Source of the DNA: Jiangella gansuensis DSM 44835
GTDB lineage: Bacteria; Actinomycetota; Actinomycetes; Jiangellales; Jiangellaceae
Assembly: GCF_000515395.1 (NCBI RefSeq)
Contig: NZ_KI911782.1
Coordinates: forward strand, 3,842,606 to 3,906,605
Direction of reading: 5' to 3'
DNA length: 64,000 nucleotides
Positions within the stretch are counted from its first letter, which is position 1. Each line of letters begins with the position of its first letter. Shown piece by piece: positions 8,403 through 18,115 of the stretch. Below the pieces are notes generated by a model. The model was not told the origin of the DNA. It ran no database searches and worked only from the letters and a program-made list of their open reading frames with translations. A program made the translations under genes and the position numbers.

Positions 8403-11400
8403 CTACAGCTCTCGAACTCGGATGTTGCGGAATTCGATCAGGTCGCTGTTGCCGTGGTTCTGCAACCCGATGTAGCCGCTGAGGAACTGACGCAGGTCAG
8501 TCGGCGGGTCACTCGGACGCGACGACGTGATGCCGGGCGCGTTCTCGAACTCGTTGATCACCACGCCGTTGCGGATGATCGTGTACTGCTGTCCGACCAC
8601 GCGGATCTCGTAGTCGTTCCACTCGCCCTTCGGCGTCACGCCGGCGTCGTCGAGCCCGCGCGGGTCGAAGTTGTAGATCGACCCTGTCTTCTGCGGCTCG
8701 CCGGTGGTGCCGTCGTAGATCTGGATCTCGTGGCCGCAGTAGATCGCGACCCATGCCGGGGACGAGGCCGCCGACCCGGTACGGCCACATTCCGGCCGTT
8801 CGGCCAGCGGCGCGTCCGGGTTCGGGAACCGGGTGAACACGCCGCTGTTGGCCCGGGTGTTGCCGGTGGAGACGTCCCGGAACTGCAACCGCAGCGAGAA
8901 GTCGGCGAACTCCTGCTCGGAATACCAGAGCATGCCCAGGCCACCACGGCTGATGATCGTGCCGTCGTCCTGGAGCTCGAAGAAGCCGCCCGGTGCCTGG
9001 GTCCACCCCTGCAGGGACTCGGCGGTCCCGTCGAAGATGGCGTCCCAGCCGGTGTCGCCCGGCTTGCCGATGCTGGACTGGGCCGCGGCCCGGGTCAGCG
9101 TCGAGCGTTCCCGGCTGGTGAGGACCCCGTCGGCGACGAGGTCGTTCGCGACGTCGGTCACGTGCCGGACGAAGGCGCCGTGGTTGGCCCAGCTGCTCTC
9201 GTCGTCGATGAGGTCGTTGACCGTGCAGCCGCCGCCGACGACGTCGTTCGTCACGCCGGTGTCGGTGTCACGCAGCCAGACCGTGTCGCGGTCGTCGGAG
9301 ACCGTGCAGCCGACGACGACGTCGAGCTCGGTGCTCATCGTCTCGCCGTCCGCGTACGTCACCGTCAGGGTGGCGGTGTAGGTGCCCACCGCGTCGTAGG
9401 TGTGCCGTGGGTTGGCCTCGTCCGATGTGGCGCCGTCACCGAAGTCCCACGCGTAGGACACGCCGCCGGAGCGGGCGCCGGTGAAGGCGATGGTCAGCGG
9501 CTTGTTCTGGACGGCCGTCGCCGATGCTGCCGCCACCGGTGTGGCCGGGCCGCCGTTGTAGACGACGCGGATCAGCTTCTGGTTGGGCGTGAGGCTGAAG
9601 AAGCCGCCGCCGTAGTCGGACATGTACAGCGCGCCGTCCGGGCCGAACCGCGAGGTCATCATCCAGCCGTTCAGCTGGTCGTTCCCGGCGCCGTGCGGGA
9701 TGATCGGCGCGAGGTTCTCGCCGAACAGCGGCGGGCTCTGGCTCTCGATGCCCTCCGGGTCGACGGTGACGGCCACCCGGCTGCTCGAGCCGCAGTTGTC
9801 ACCGATGATCCACTTGCCCTCCCAGTACGACGGCCAGGAGACGCCGCTGTCGGTGTCGACCTGCGACTCCCGGAACGTCGGGCCGGTCATGACGGCCTGG
9901 CAGCCGCCGCTGCGCAGGTACGGGAAGGTGTAGGTGGCGTCGGCGTTGTTGTACGTGGGGATGCCGTCGCCGCGGTCCGGGAAGACCGGGTTGCCGCCAC
10001 CGGGCGAGTACCAGATCATGTTGTCCCGGGCGTCCGGAATGTCCACGAGGCCGGTGTTGCGCGGCGAGGTGTTCTTCAGGTCGCCCTTGCAGTCGTACCA
10101 GTCGGTCAGCACCGAGGCGTCCTCGTTGCTGCGGTCGCGGTACGGCTGCCGGTTGCCCATGCAGTACGGCCAGCCCTGGTTGCCCGCCGACGTGATGATA
10201 GTCGCGGTCTCGTACTTCGCCGGGCCCAGCTCCGGGCTCGGGTTCGTGGCGTCCGGGCCGACCCACGCGGCATGCAGGTAGTCCGTCACCGGGTCCACGT
10301 ACAGGGTCGAGATGTTGCGCACGCCCATGACGTAGATCTCCGGGAGGGTCTTGCCGCCGCCCTCTTCCTCGCCCGTGAACAGGTTGCCCTCAGGGATGGT
10401 GTACGTGCCGTCGGGTTCCGGGTGGATCCGCAGGATCTTCCCGTTGAAGTCGTTCGTGTTGCCCGACGTGCGGCGGGCGTCCTGGAACGAGATGCCGGCG
10501 AACTCCTGGGTCCAGTTGTTGCCCGAGTAGCCGCTCGAGCCACCGGAGGAGTTGGCGTCGCCGGTGCCGATGTAGAGGTTGCCCTCGGAGTCGAAGTCCA
10601 TGCCGCCACCGGCGTGGCAGCAACTGTGGATCTGCGTCTCCCAGGCGAGCAGGTCCTCGCGGCTGTCCAGGTCGATCGACTCGGTGGCGGCGTCGTAGGT
10701 GAACCGCGACACCGTCCGCTCGCCGACCCGGCGCTCCTTGTCGATGGACTCGTACGGCATCCAGTAGACGTACATCCAGCCGTTGTCGGTGAAGTCCGGG
10801 TCCAGCGCGATGCCGACCAGGCCCTCCTCGGTCTTCACCAGCTCGCCGCCACTACCCCGGTTGCCGAACACGTCCAGCGAGGTCAGCAGTTTCACGTCAC
10901 CGGTCTCCGGGTCCCACTGGTGGATCGTGCCGCAGCCGCGGCCGACGTTCGGGTCGTCCCACGGGACAACCGGGCCGGTGGCGCAGGATGCCTTGCCGAT
11001 GTAGAACACGGTGCCGTCGGCGGCAACATCCAGGCCGTGCGGCTCGCCGTTCTGGTCGAGCTGGCCGGGCTGGTTGGGCGCCGTCAGGCGCTCGACGTCG
11101 TAGTTGGCGCCGATCGTGGCCTGGCAGTCGCCACGCACCATGCCGGTGGCCCACTGGATGGCGCCGGCCACGTGGCTGCGCAGCGCGTCCTCGGACCAGC
11201 TGTCCGCGGTGCCGCCCATGCCGGTGTAGAACGAGCGGCCGCCGTCGTAGTCACGGCACCACGAGATGGGGTGGAACGCGCCGTTCGCGCCCTCGCCCGG
11301 CTCGTAAGTGCGCTCCTGCACCTGCGCGACGGTGTGCACGGTGCCGACCGGGTTCGGCGCCCAGTTGGTCCAGCGATCCGTGCGGGTCAGGGTCAGCGGC

Positions 11401-12497
11401 AGCCCGTCGTTCGCCGGGTGCTGGCGGTCGACGATGCTGACCGTCGCCTCCTGCGGCTGCACCGGCTCCGGTTCGATGACGTCGCCGGCGAAGAGCTGCC
11501 ACTCGGCAAGCTGGGTGAGGGTGTCGCCGGAGTTCCGGGTGATGTCGAGCCGGTAGTACTCGTAGGCCTGGGTGTTCTCGAACGAGTAGGCCTTGGTCTG
11601 GAAGCGTTCCGGGAAGTCCTCGTTGGTCCGCCGGTCCAGGTCGGTCCAGGTCTGCCCGTCCGCCGAACCCTGCAGCGTCCAGTCCTGCGGGTCGCGGCCG
11701 GCGGCGTCGTTGGCCGACGACAGCGCGTACTGGTTCACCGCGGCCGGCTCCGTGAGACGCACCGTGATCTGTGCGGTGGGCACGAACCCCAGCCACTTGG
11801 TGTTGACGTTGCCGTCGACGACCTTCGGCGCGTCCTCATTGGGCGGGTTGTTCGCGCTCGCGGACACCGACGCGATGTCGAGCGGGTCCGGCAGCGCGCC
11901 GACCGGCCGGGTGCCGATGAGGCCGGTGAACCACTCCGAGCGCTCCTGCGCCCGGGACGCGTCGCCGATGCCGAGGAAGCCGCCGCCGTCCTCGATGAAG
12001 GCCTCCAGCGCGTCTTCCTGGCTGGGGGTCAGCTCGGTGCCCTGGGCCGAGAGGAAGACGACACCGCGGTACTGCGCCAGGTTCGCTGCGGAGAAGACCG
12101 CCGGGTCGGAGGAGACCTCGACGGTGAAGCCGTGTTCGGTGCCGAGCTCCTGGATCGCCTGGGTTGCCTCCGCGACCGGGTCGTCCTGCGCGTCGGCCGC
12201 ACCGTGGAACACCAGGACGGCGACGCCGTCGGCAGCGGCCTCGGCCTTGGCCGCGGCGAGGGCCTGCCGGGCAGCGGGAGAAGCGGTGTCCGCCGACTCC
12301 GCGCCGGCCTTCGGGGCCGCCTCGACTTCCGGGGCCGAGCTCGTCGGGCTGGGTGATGGCTCCGGCTGGCCCTGCGCGGGCAGCGCGACCATGCTCAGCG
12401 CGAGCGCCGCACTACCGGCCAGGACCATCGTGCGGCGCCATGGGGCCGACCGCCCCGGTGGGCTTCCGTCTCGACGTTCGAGGCTCCTGCGTCTCAT
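8403..12497 (-). CDS. Giant exported ThuA / discoidin / PQQ-type sugar dehydrogenase / PKD / DUF1080 protein
   Basis: 1364 residues. A twin-basic N-terminus and hydrophobic helix (MVLAGSAALALSM) give a signal peptide. Approximate order: ThuA-like glutaminase fold from about 90 (VAVLVFHGA), interrupted at about 205-345 by an F5/8 type C (discoidin) domain, then resumed (HPANDGLPLTLTRTDRW, HPISWCRDYDGGRSFYTGMG). A glucose/sorbosone dehydrogenase beta-propeller follows (GEPHGLDVAADGTVFYIG through IHSCCHAGGGMDFDSEGNLY). Next come a PKD domain (YAWDFGDGATSD), the 80-residue module shared with the cupredoxin neighbour, and a C-terminal DUF1080/3-keto-glycoside-hydrolase-like lectin fold. GGAGCA precedes ATG 12497. 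It probably oxidises or binds polysaccharide-derived sugars outside the cell. Proteins of this ThuA-GSDH-PKD build are common in actinomycetes. Confidence 0.92.
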   Translation of the reverse strand: MRRRSLERRDGSPPGRSAPWRRTMVLAGSAALALSMVALPAQGQPEPSPSPTSSAPEVEAAPKAGAESADTASPAARQALAAAKAEAAADGVAVLVFHGAADAQDDPVAEATQAIQELGTEHGFTVEVSSDPAVFSAANLAQYRGVVFLSAQGTELTPSQEDALEAFIEDGGGFLGIGDASRAQERSEWFTGLIGTRPVGALPDPLDIASVSASANNPPNEDAPKVVDGNVNTKWLGFVPTAQITVRLTEPAAVNQYALSSANDAAGRDPQDWTLQGSADGQTWTDLDRRTNEDFPERFQTKAYSFENTQAYEYYRLDITRNSGDTLTQLAEWQLFAGDVIEPEPVQPQEATVSIVDRQHPANDGLPLTLTRTDRWTNWAPNPVGTVHTVAQVQERTYEPGEGANGAFHPISWCRDYDGGRSFYTGMGGTADSWSEDALRSHVAGAIQWATGMVRGDCQATIGANYDVERLTAPNQPGQLDQNGEPHGLDVAADGTVFYIGKASCATGPVVPWDDPNVGRGCGTIHQWDPETGDVKLLTSLDVFGNRGSGGELVKTEEGLVGIALDPDFTDNGWMYVYWMPYESIDKERRVGERTVSRFTYDAATESIDLDSREDLLAWETQIHSCCHAGGGMDFDSEGNLYIGTGDANSSGGSSGYSGNNWTQEFAGISFQDARRTSGNTNDFNGKILRIHPEPDGTYTIPEGNLFTGEEEGGGKTLPEIYVMGVRNISTLYVDPVTDYLHAAWVGPDATNPSPELGPAKYETATIITSAGNQGWPYCMGNRQPYRDRSNEDASVLTDWYDCKGDLKNTSPRNTGLVDIPDARDNMIWYSPGGGNPVFPDRGDGIPTYNNADATYTFPYLRSGGCQAVMTGPTFRESQVDTDSGVSWPSYWEGKWIIGDNCGSSSRVAVTVDPEGIESQSPPLFGENLAPIIPHGAGNDQLNGWMMTSRFGPDGALYMSDYGGGFFSLTPNQKLIRVVYNGGPATPVAAASATAVQNKPLTIAFTGARSGGVSYAWDFGDGATSDEANPRHTYDAVGTYTATLTVTYADGETMSTELDVVVGCTVSDDRDTVWLRDTDTGVTNDVVGGGCTVNDLIDDESSWANHGAFVRHVTDVANDLVADGVLTSRERSTLTRAAAQSSIGKPGDTGWDAIFDGTAESLQGWTQAPGGFFELQDDGTIISRGGLGMLWYSEQEFADFSLRLQFRDVSTGNTRANSGVFTRFPNPDAPLAERPECGRTGSAASSPAWVAIYCGHEIQIYDGTTGEPQKTGSIYNFDPRGLDDAGVTPKGEWNDYEIRVVGQQYTIIRNGVVINEFENAPGITSSRPSDPPTDLRQFLSGYIGLQNHGNSDLIEFRNIRVREL

Positions 12498-12593
12498 CGT
12501 TGCTCCTTCGATCGATGGTGCGCCCCGTGGCTGTTGCGTTCTCGGCCCTGTCGTCGCGATGTCGTCGGGTGGTGGTGGCTGACGGCGCTGGCG

Positions 12594-13628
12594 TCAGCCG
12601 GAGTGGCCCTCGTGCCCCTCGTGTCCGCCGTGGTGGTGCCCGTGGAAATAGTCGATGGCCTCCTGCGCGTGGTCGGGGATGCTGCCGTCCTCGTTGCGGA
12701 CCAGGAAGATGCCGGACATGGGGTCGGAGTGGAACTGCACGTGGCAGTGGTACATCCACGCGCCCGGACCGACGCCGTCGCCGGCGATCACCTGGAACCC
12801 GAACGAGTTGCCGGGGTTGAGGTCCTTGTTGTCGACCACCGGACTCGGGTCGTTGGGGCCCTCGAGCATGCCGGTGCGGTTGTCGGCCCACCGGTGTGCA
12901 TGCAGGTGGAAGGTGTGCTCCATGTTGCCGTGGCCGATCGCGATGAACTCCACCCGCTCGCCGAGCACGGCATCGAACATGGGGGTGTCGGGCGCCGTCT
13001 TGTTGTTGACCGTCATGTCGTTGAAGACGATGGTGAACTGCTTGTCGGGCAGGACATCACCCTTGCGGCGCACGATGAGCCCGCCGTACAGGCCCTTCTG
13101 GATGCCCTCGGTGCCGTGGTCGGAGCCCAGCGCGTGGTCGTGGTAGTGCCAGTAGCCGGCACTGCCGGGCAGCCACATCCGCCCGGGGCCGGAGCGCTGG
13201 CCGGTCGTGGTCCACACGTAGGTGCGCGTCTCGCCGGCCTCGACCGCGGACGCGTTGAACGGACTGCCGTCGGAGTGCACGTCGTAGTTGACGCCGTGCG
13301 GGTGGATGGACAGCCGCCGATCAGTGGTGTTGACCAGCGTGATCTCCATCGTGTCGCCCTCGACCATCTCGAGGAGCGGCCCGGGGATGGTGGCCTCGCC
13401 GGGTGCGAGTCCGTAGCCGTACAGCGTGTCGCCGATCGCCTCGGCGTAGAGCGTGATCCGGTGGGTCTTCCCGGACGCGCGGGCCGTGCGCTCTGCCTGC
13501 GGTGCGGCGGCTGGCGCCGAGCTCGCGGCCGTCGCGACCGCCGGGAAAGCCGCTCCCGCAGCCGCGCCGGCCAGGATCGACCGGCGGGTGAGATTGCGGG
13601 CGGTGCTGGGAGCGTGGTTGTCAGCCAT
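12594..13628 (-). CDS. Two-domain (small) laccase-type multicopper oxidase, Tat-exported
   Basis: 344 residues, the usual size of two-domain laccases such as Streptomyces SLAC. The N-terminus [19 protein letters not shown] is a twin-arginine signal. The four copper-binding motifs are all present: [30 protein letters not shown] and [15 protein letters not shown], so T1 and the trinuclear centre should be intact. The C-terminus is His/Gly-rich ([17 protein letters not shown]). It is the first gene of a minus-strand group with the ThuA-type protein and the cupredoxin, which suggests a shared extracellular copper-redox job. The physiological substrate (phenols or copper detoxification) is not determined. 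Confidence 0.93.
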   Translation of the reverse strand: MADNHAPSTARNLTRRSILAGAAAGAAFPAVATAASSAPAAAPQAERTARASGKTHRITLYAEAIGDTLYGYGLAPGEATIPGPLLEMVEGDTMEITLVNTTDRRLSIHPHGVNYDVHSDGSPFNASAVEAGETRTYVWTTTGQRSGPGRMWLPGSAGYWHYHDHALGSDHGTEGIQKGLYGGLIVRRKGDVLPDKQFTIVFNDMTVNNKTAPDTPMFDAVLGERVEFIAIGHGNMEHTFHLHAHRWADNRTGMLEGPNDPSPVVDNKDLNPGNSFGFQVIAGDGVGPGAWMYHCHVQFHSDPMSGIFLVRNEDGSIPDHAQEAIDYFHGHHHGGHEGHEGHSG

Positions 13629-14531
13629 CGGATCTCCATTCCGTCAGCCCCGGGGCGCCTGCACCGGAGAACCGGGTCGGGTGTGCGCGTCGCGGTGACG
13701 TGGAGACCCGTGCTCGCCGTGCGCGCGCTCGTGCCGCAGGCGATCTCCACCGACGCGTACGAGATCGCACAGTAGGGGTACTTTTGCGTGCGCGTCAACG
13801 GAAAGTTTCGTGCTTGTCATCAAATGCCCGATGGCTATTGGATGCGCACCCGCCAGGTTGGCGATCTATCGCCGTCGAAAACGACCGAGTCTCACGAGAT
13901 CAGGCGGCCGATGCCCGGGTTTGCCCGGACTCATGATCCGGCATGGGGCGCGCCGTGTCGATGGTCGATTCGACTTAGGACGGCACTTGCTCAACTTTCG
14001 AAAGTTACTTGCCCGTAACGCTTGCCCTGCCGGTCACAGGGTCGGTACGGTCCTGCTCGTCAGCGGTGGAGCGTCGGCCCGGCGCGTCGAAGCCGCGGGC
14101 GAGGGCGTCGGAGTCGCGGCAACGTCGCCATACCGTCGCCGGGAGTCGGATCGTCACAGGTCGTCACACGTCGAGGTGATTTCCGTGAACTGTCGTTCAG
14201 TCCCGCAGGCCAGTGTGCCGCTCCTGGTCCCGTCGTCCCTGGCCGCATGATGCACGTCCCGGATTCCGGCGAACGTCCTGGCCGGGGGTCGCCGGTCGCG
14301 CCATCGCCCGATCCAGGGCCCGAGAACGCGCGCGGGAGTACTGCCGCGCCGCATGACGTCAGGGCCGGCGGAGCTGCGCCCGGGGGAGCCCGGGCTGGCT
14401 CGCCGCGAGGAGTGTCGCCGGACGTACCGCAGCCGGCCGGCGACGCGTGGTCCGACGGCTCGCCGACGTCGGCGCCGTGCGGGCCCGCCGACGCTCCGCC
14501 GGTCCGGGCGACAACAGGACGTGGGCGGCTC
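13629..14531. other. Long intergenic region upstream of the laccase
   Basis: No convincing gene is seen on either strand. It should hold the laccase promoter near 13,640-13,800. The perfect palindrome AACTTTCGAAAGTT lies at about 13,994-14,007, too far from any start to assign to a gene. The remaining reading frames have no ribosome sites or family resemblance. Confidence 0.5.
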
Positions 14532-14672
14532 TCAGCGCACGGTCACGGTCAGCAACGCCAGGAGGGCGATGACCACCGCGGACAGACGAATGCTCATGAT
14601 CGGTTGATGGGAGCCCACCAGCCAACGGCGTAGCCGGGCGCGGGGGCGCAGTCTGGCGAACGTGTGAGTCAC
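14532..14672 (-). CDS. Possible small membrane protein
   Basis: 46 residues from GTG 14672, with GGAGG four bases upstream. The first half is Arg-rich (RLRPRARLRRWLVG) and the end is a hydrophobic segment (SAVVIALLALLTVTV). That layout fits a small single-pass membrane peptide. There is no recognisable family, so this rests on the ribosome site and hydrophobicity alone. Confidence 0.33.
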   Translation of the reverse strand: MTHTFARLRPRARLRRWLVGSHQPIMSIRLSAVVIALLALLTVTVR

Positions 14673-14902
14673 GACACCTCCAGTCCTGGCCGGCGCCACG
14701 CGTGACGCTGACCGACATGGGCACCTGCCGTCGCCGGCCATGCCCAGACCGGAACCTTTTATTCAGCTCGTCGAGCTGTCGTTCGGACTCACGCCGCGCC
14801 CGCGGACGCAACTGGAGGATCGACTCGCGGGAATCGCGGCTGTCGCCTCAGCATGAACCAGGAGGAACGGCACGTCAATAGCGGGCCGGGTCCCGGTTGC
14901 GC

Positions 14903-14960
14903 CCCATGATCATCGGCGATCGACCCCGTCATAGCGGGGTCGATCGCCGATGATCATGGG
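14903..14960. repeat. Perfect 26-bp inverted repeat, GATC-containing hairpin family (copy A)
   Basis: Positions 14903-14928 and 14935-14960 are exact reverse complements (26 bp) around a 6-nt loop. The arm opens CCCATGATCATCGG. A near-identical copy (24 of 26 bases in the left arm) lies at 49,984-50,041, and related hairpins lie at 56,524 and 62,648. About 310 bases on its right side up to 15,269 hold no gene. Confidence 0.85.
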
Positions 14961-15269
14961 AGGCGTCAGCACTCGCGGCACGCCCTCGCTGAGTCCCGTC
15001 ATCGACTCCGTCAGTGCGAACGCCGCCCGCTCGGCCGGGTCGAAGAACGGTCCCTCGTCCCAGGCGGCGACGGCGTGCAGGCGAGCCGTGCTCTCCCCGC
15101 CGCCGGCCGTGTCGTGGCTGTGCGGAGTCGTGCCGCCGACCCTGCGCGCCCGTCGGTGGGGCCCGGCGTCGTCCCCGGGTACGGCGCCATCGGCACCGCC
15201 GACGTTCCCGAAGGGCTGCGCCGATTCGGCGTCGCCGTGCGCATGGTGCTCGGTTGAGCGCGCCTGGCG

Positions 15270-16043
15270 TCAGTCGCGGGCTGGCGCAAATGCCGCGTCG
15301 TCGAGAACGGGCACGACGCCGCTGTCATCGACCCGGGCGGCGATGGCGACGTCCTCGGGGAAGCCGTACTCGGTCAGTTCGCGTCCGGATACCGACTGCG
15401 TCACCGCAACGCCCACGTCGGCGACGGTGGTGAACGCGGCCCCTGCTGCGGCCGCCTCGGGGGAGAGGGTGGACCCGCTGGCGGCTGTCAACGCCGCGAC
15501 CACCGCGCCGGCGCCGAGCAAGTCCTCCACCGCCGGCCGTAAGCCGTCACGGTCCGGCCACCGCTCGCCGGCCGCGACCACCGCGACCGGCCGATCCGGC
15601 CGGCCGTACCCTCGAGCGGAGAGCCAACGCCCGACCGCGGTGGCGTTGCGCAGGCAGCCGGCGAGCACGGCGGGGCCGTCGGGCGCCTCGGCCGCGGCGG
15701 CGGCTATGGCGGAACCGTTCGGTGACGGCAGCACCAGTCGCGGCGGCACGGGTGCGGATCGAAGCGCCGCCGGTGACAACGACCACGGCGTGGCCTCGCT
15801 GATCTCGCGGCGGCCGACCGCCAGCTTGGCGCCCACCCGCACTGCATACGCAGACGCCGTCGCGTCGCGCCACGGGTAGGGGAACACCCGCGTGCCAGCC
15901 TCGACGGCGATCGACACTGCCGTCGTGAACGACAGCACGTCCACCACGACAAGCGCGGCCACCTGAGATGCGAGCCGCCGTACGCCCGGCGACCCCCACT
16001 CCAGGCGGACTCCGTAGCCATCCTGCGCGTACCAGGCGCTCAT
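15270..16043 (-). CDS. ComB-like 2-phosphosulfolactate phosphatase family protein
   Basis: 257 residues from ATG 16043 (MSAWYAQ). Visible family features are the opening strand VVVDVLSFTTAVSIAVEAG (in two parts), then FPYPWRDATA, LVLPSPNGSAIA, and AGCLRNATAVGRWL. These match the ComB family, which in some organisms removes phosphate from 2-phosphosulfolactate with Mg2+. No other coenzyme M or sulfolactate gene is nearby, so the true substrate in this bacterium is open. It is convergent with nothing and divergent from the DinB-like gene at 16,155. Confidence 0.8.
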   Translation of the reverse strand: MSAWYAQDGYGVRLEWGSPGVRRLASQVAALVVVDVLSFTTAVSIAVEAGTRVFPYPWRDATASAYAVRVGAKLAVGRREISEATPWSLSPAALRSAPVPPRLVLPSPNGSAIAAAAAEAPDGPAVLAGCLRNATAVGRWLSARGYGRPDRPVAVVAAGERWPDRDGLRPAVEDLLGAGAVVAALTAASGSTLSPEAAAAGAAFTTVADVGVAVTQSVSGRELTEYGFPEDVAIAARVDDSGVVPVLDDAAFAPARD

Positions 16044-16154
16044 GGGGGTCGAGTGTGGCATGGCCGCGGATGGCGTCGGCGCAGCGACTCTGTCGGTGCG
16101 GCGTGGTTGGCTGACGGTACGGCGCGGCCTCGGTGGCGCGCAGGAAGGAGCGTC

Positions 16155-16733
16155 GTGAGCGATGTCAAAGCGGAACTGCACCGCAAACTGCGGGCCGGCC
16201 GGGCGGGAGTGCTGTCCAGGGTGGACGGCCTCGGCGAGTACGACCTGCGCCGTCCGCTCACTCCCACCGGCACCAACCTGCTCGGCCTGGTCAAGCACCT
16301 CGCCCGCGTGGAGTACGTCTACCTCGGCACGTCATTCGGCCGGCCACCGCCGGAGACGCTGGCCTGGGAGGAAGATGGCTCGGTCTGGGAGGGCGCCGAC
16401 ATGTGGGCGAAGCCCGACGAGTCCAGCGACTACCTCATCGGCCTGTACCGACGAGCCTGCGAGCACGGCGACCGCACCATCGAACAGCTCGACCTCGACG
16501 CCCCCGGCCGGGTCCCGCACTGGCCTGCCGAACGTGCCGACACCACCCTCGGCGTGCTGCTCATCCGCATGGTCGCCGAGACCGCCCAGCACGCCGGGCA
16601 CGCCGACATCGTCCGCGAGCTCATCGACGGCACCGCCGGCCCCGACCACGAGTCCCTCGGCGACGCCGCCACGTGGCGCGCGTACCTCGCGAACATCCGG
16701 GCCGCCGCCGATGTGTTCGCGCCGCGCGAGTGA
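16155..16733 (+). CDS. DinB-like (DUF664-type) metal-dependent protein
   Basis: 192 residues from GTG 16155, preceded by AGGAAGGAG. The four-helix DinB-like fold is indicated by LLGLVKHLARVEYVYLG, with the first metal His, and ETAQHAGHADIVRELIDG, with the pair of C-terminal His. Members are thiol-transferase-like or of unknown activity and are abundant in actinomycetes. It is probably a monocistron, as the next gene is on the opposite strand 29 bases on. Confidence 0.83.
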   Translation: MSDVKAELHRKLRAGRAGVLSRVDGLGEYDLRRPLTPTGTNLLGLVKHLARVEYVYLGTSFGRPPPETLAWEEDGSVWEGADMWAKPDESSDYLIGLYRRACEHGDRTIEQLDLDAPGRVPHWPAERADTTLGVLLIRMVAETAQHAGHADIVRELIDGTAGPDHESLGDAATWRAYLANIRAAADVFAPRE

Positions 16734-16762
16734 GCCGCGCACCGCACTCATCGCAGGGCTGA

Positions 16763-17236
16763 TCACCGCGGGGTGAGGCGGATCACCGGGTACTCGCGGT
16801 CGGACTTGCTCTGGTACTTCGCGATGCGGGGCTGGGCGGCGGCGATGATGCTCCATGCCTGCTCACGCTGGGCGCCGTTGAGTCGCTGCGCCGTCACCGG
16901 TTCGGCTGCGCGGCCCGGCAGCTCGATCGTCACCTGGTCGGGGTGTGCCATGAGGTTGGCGTGCCAGTCGGGGTTCTGGTTCCCGCCGCCCGACGCGACG
17001 ATCAGCCGGGCGTCGTCACCGTCGGCGAACCACGCCACCGGAGTCTCCCGCGGTTGCCCGCTGCGGTGGCCCACCGTGTTCAGGATCAGCAGGTCCATGC
17101 CCATCATCGTCCCGCGTCCACCCCGGACCTTGCGGATGGTGCGGGCGTTCGCTTTGCGCTGCATCCACCGCGACAGCGCACCGGGCGTACCCGGCTTGCG
17201 CTTGCCTCGTTTGGCTGCCTGCTGGTCCGGTGTCAT
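16763..17236 (-). CDS. Nitroreductase/deazaflavin-dependent oxidoreductase (DDN family)
   Basis: 157 residues. MDLLILNTVGHRSGQPRETP, VASGGGNQNPDWHANL and VTAQRLNGAQREQAW are characteristic of the split-barrel F420-dependent Ddn family of actinomycetes, which reduce quinones or nitro compounds with F420H2. The size matches the family norm. The neighbours do not indicate a pathway. Confidence 0.88.
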   Translation of the reverse strand: MTPDQQAAKRGKRKPGTPGALSRWMQRKANARTIRKVRGGRGTMMGMDLLILNTVGHRSGQPRETPVAWFADGDDARLIVASGGGNQNPDWHANLMAHPDQVTIELPGRAAEPVTAQRLNGAQREQAWSIIAAAQPRIAKYQSKSDREYPVIRLTPR

Positions 17237-17536
17237 GGCTACCTCCAGCCAGTCGACGTCATGTTCATGGTGGTCACGCTAGGCGCGGCGCAGCCATGGC
17301 CGCTTCTCGATTCCTGACCGATCGGCGGTACCCCCGAAGCGATCACCACTGAGCGCGCGTCCCAGCCTGCATCGGTCGCCAGCCCGTCGCATCAGTAACT
17401 GGTAACGTGGCTTATATCGGTTACTCGGCCCCGGGGGCAAGGGAGGAAGAGCAATGCGACGGACGGCAACGACACGGCATCGGTACCGCGAGCTGGACGG
17501 GCTGAGAGTTCACAACCGCGAATCGGGGGTGCCGTC
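17237..17536. other. Intergenic region
   Basis: 300 bases between divergent genes. No ribosome-site-backed gene, RNA or clear repeat was seen; promoters for both flanking genes are expected here. Confidence 0.5.
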
Positions 17537-18115
17537 GTGAGCGCACCAGACCTCACCATCAAGCCCCTCGGGCCGGACACCTGGGCGGACCTCGAGTCCG
17601 TCATGGGTGCACGGGGCGGCGCTCGTGGCTGCTGGTGCATGCATTGGCGGCTGAGCATCGCCGAGTGGATGGAGAACAAAGGCGACGGGAACAAGGCCGC
17701 CTTGCGTGCTCTCGCCGAGCAGGACGCGCCACCCGGCGTCGTGGGCTACCTCGACGAGGACCCCGTGGCCTGGTGCGGGTTCGGCAACCGCGCGGACTTC
17801 CCCAGGATGCAACGCTCGACGCTGCTGCAACCCGTCGATGACGAACCGGTCGTCTCACTCACCTGCCTGTTCGTCAAGAAGGGCCATCGGCGGGACGGCA
17901 TATCCACGCCACTGATCACCGCGGTGTGCGACTACCTGTCCGAGACCTCCGAAATACGCACGGTCGAGGCCTACCCCGTCGAACCTCCCGCAGGGCGCAC
18001 CATCGGCCCGGACACAGCCATGACCGGCATCGCCAGCGCGTTCCTGGCTGCTGGCTTCACCGAAGTCGCCCGGCGTAAGAGCGATCGCCCCATCGTGAGG
18101 TACGAACTGCCGTGA
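17537..18115 (+). CDS. GNAT family N-acetyltransferase
   Basis: 192 residues from GTG 17537. The order RGCWCMHWRLS, PVAWCGFGNRADFPRMQRST, VVSLTCLFVKKGHRRDGIS (acetyl-CoA loop region), FLAAGFTEVARRKSDRPIVR is that of GNAT proteins of the GCWCM type. The substrate is unknown. Its stop overlaps the start of the CGNR gene (GTGA, 18,112-18,115), so the two are translationally coupled. Confidence 0.85.
   Translation: MSAPDLTIKPLGPDTWADLESVMGARGGARGCWCMHWRLSIAEWMENKGDGNKAALRALAEQDAPPGVVGYLDEDPVAWCGFGNRADFPRMQRSTLLQPVDDEPVVSLTCLFVKKGHRRDGISTPLITAVCDYLSETSEIRTVEAYPVEPPAGRTIGPDTAMTGIASAFLAAGFTEVARRKSDRPIVRYELP

Noticed and set aside
8454-12356. A 1300-codon plus-strand frame opposite the ThuA-type gene
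   Set aside because: Shadow frame; the minus-strand product has clear domains and a signal peptide.
13994-14007. AACTTTCGAAAGTT as a xylanase-type operator
   Set aside because: The palindrome resembles sites before some actinomycete glycosidase genes, but no gene starts within a plausible distance.
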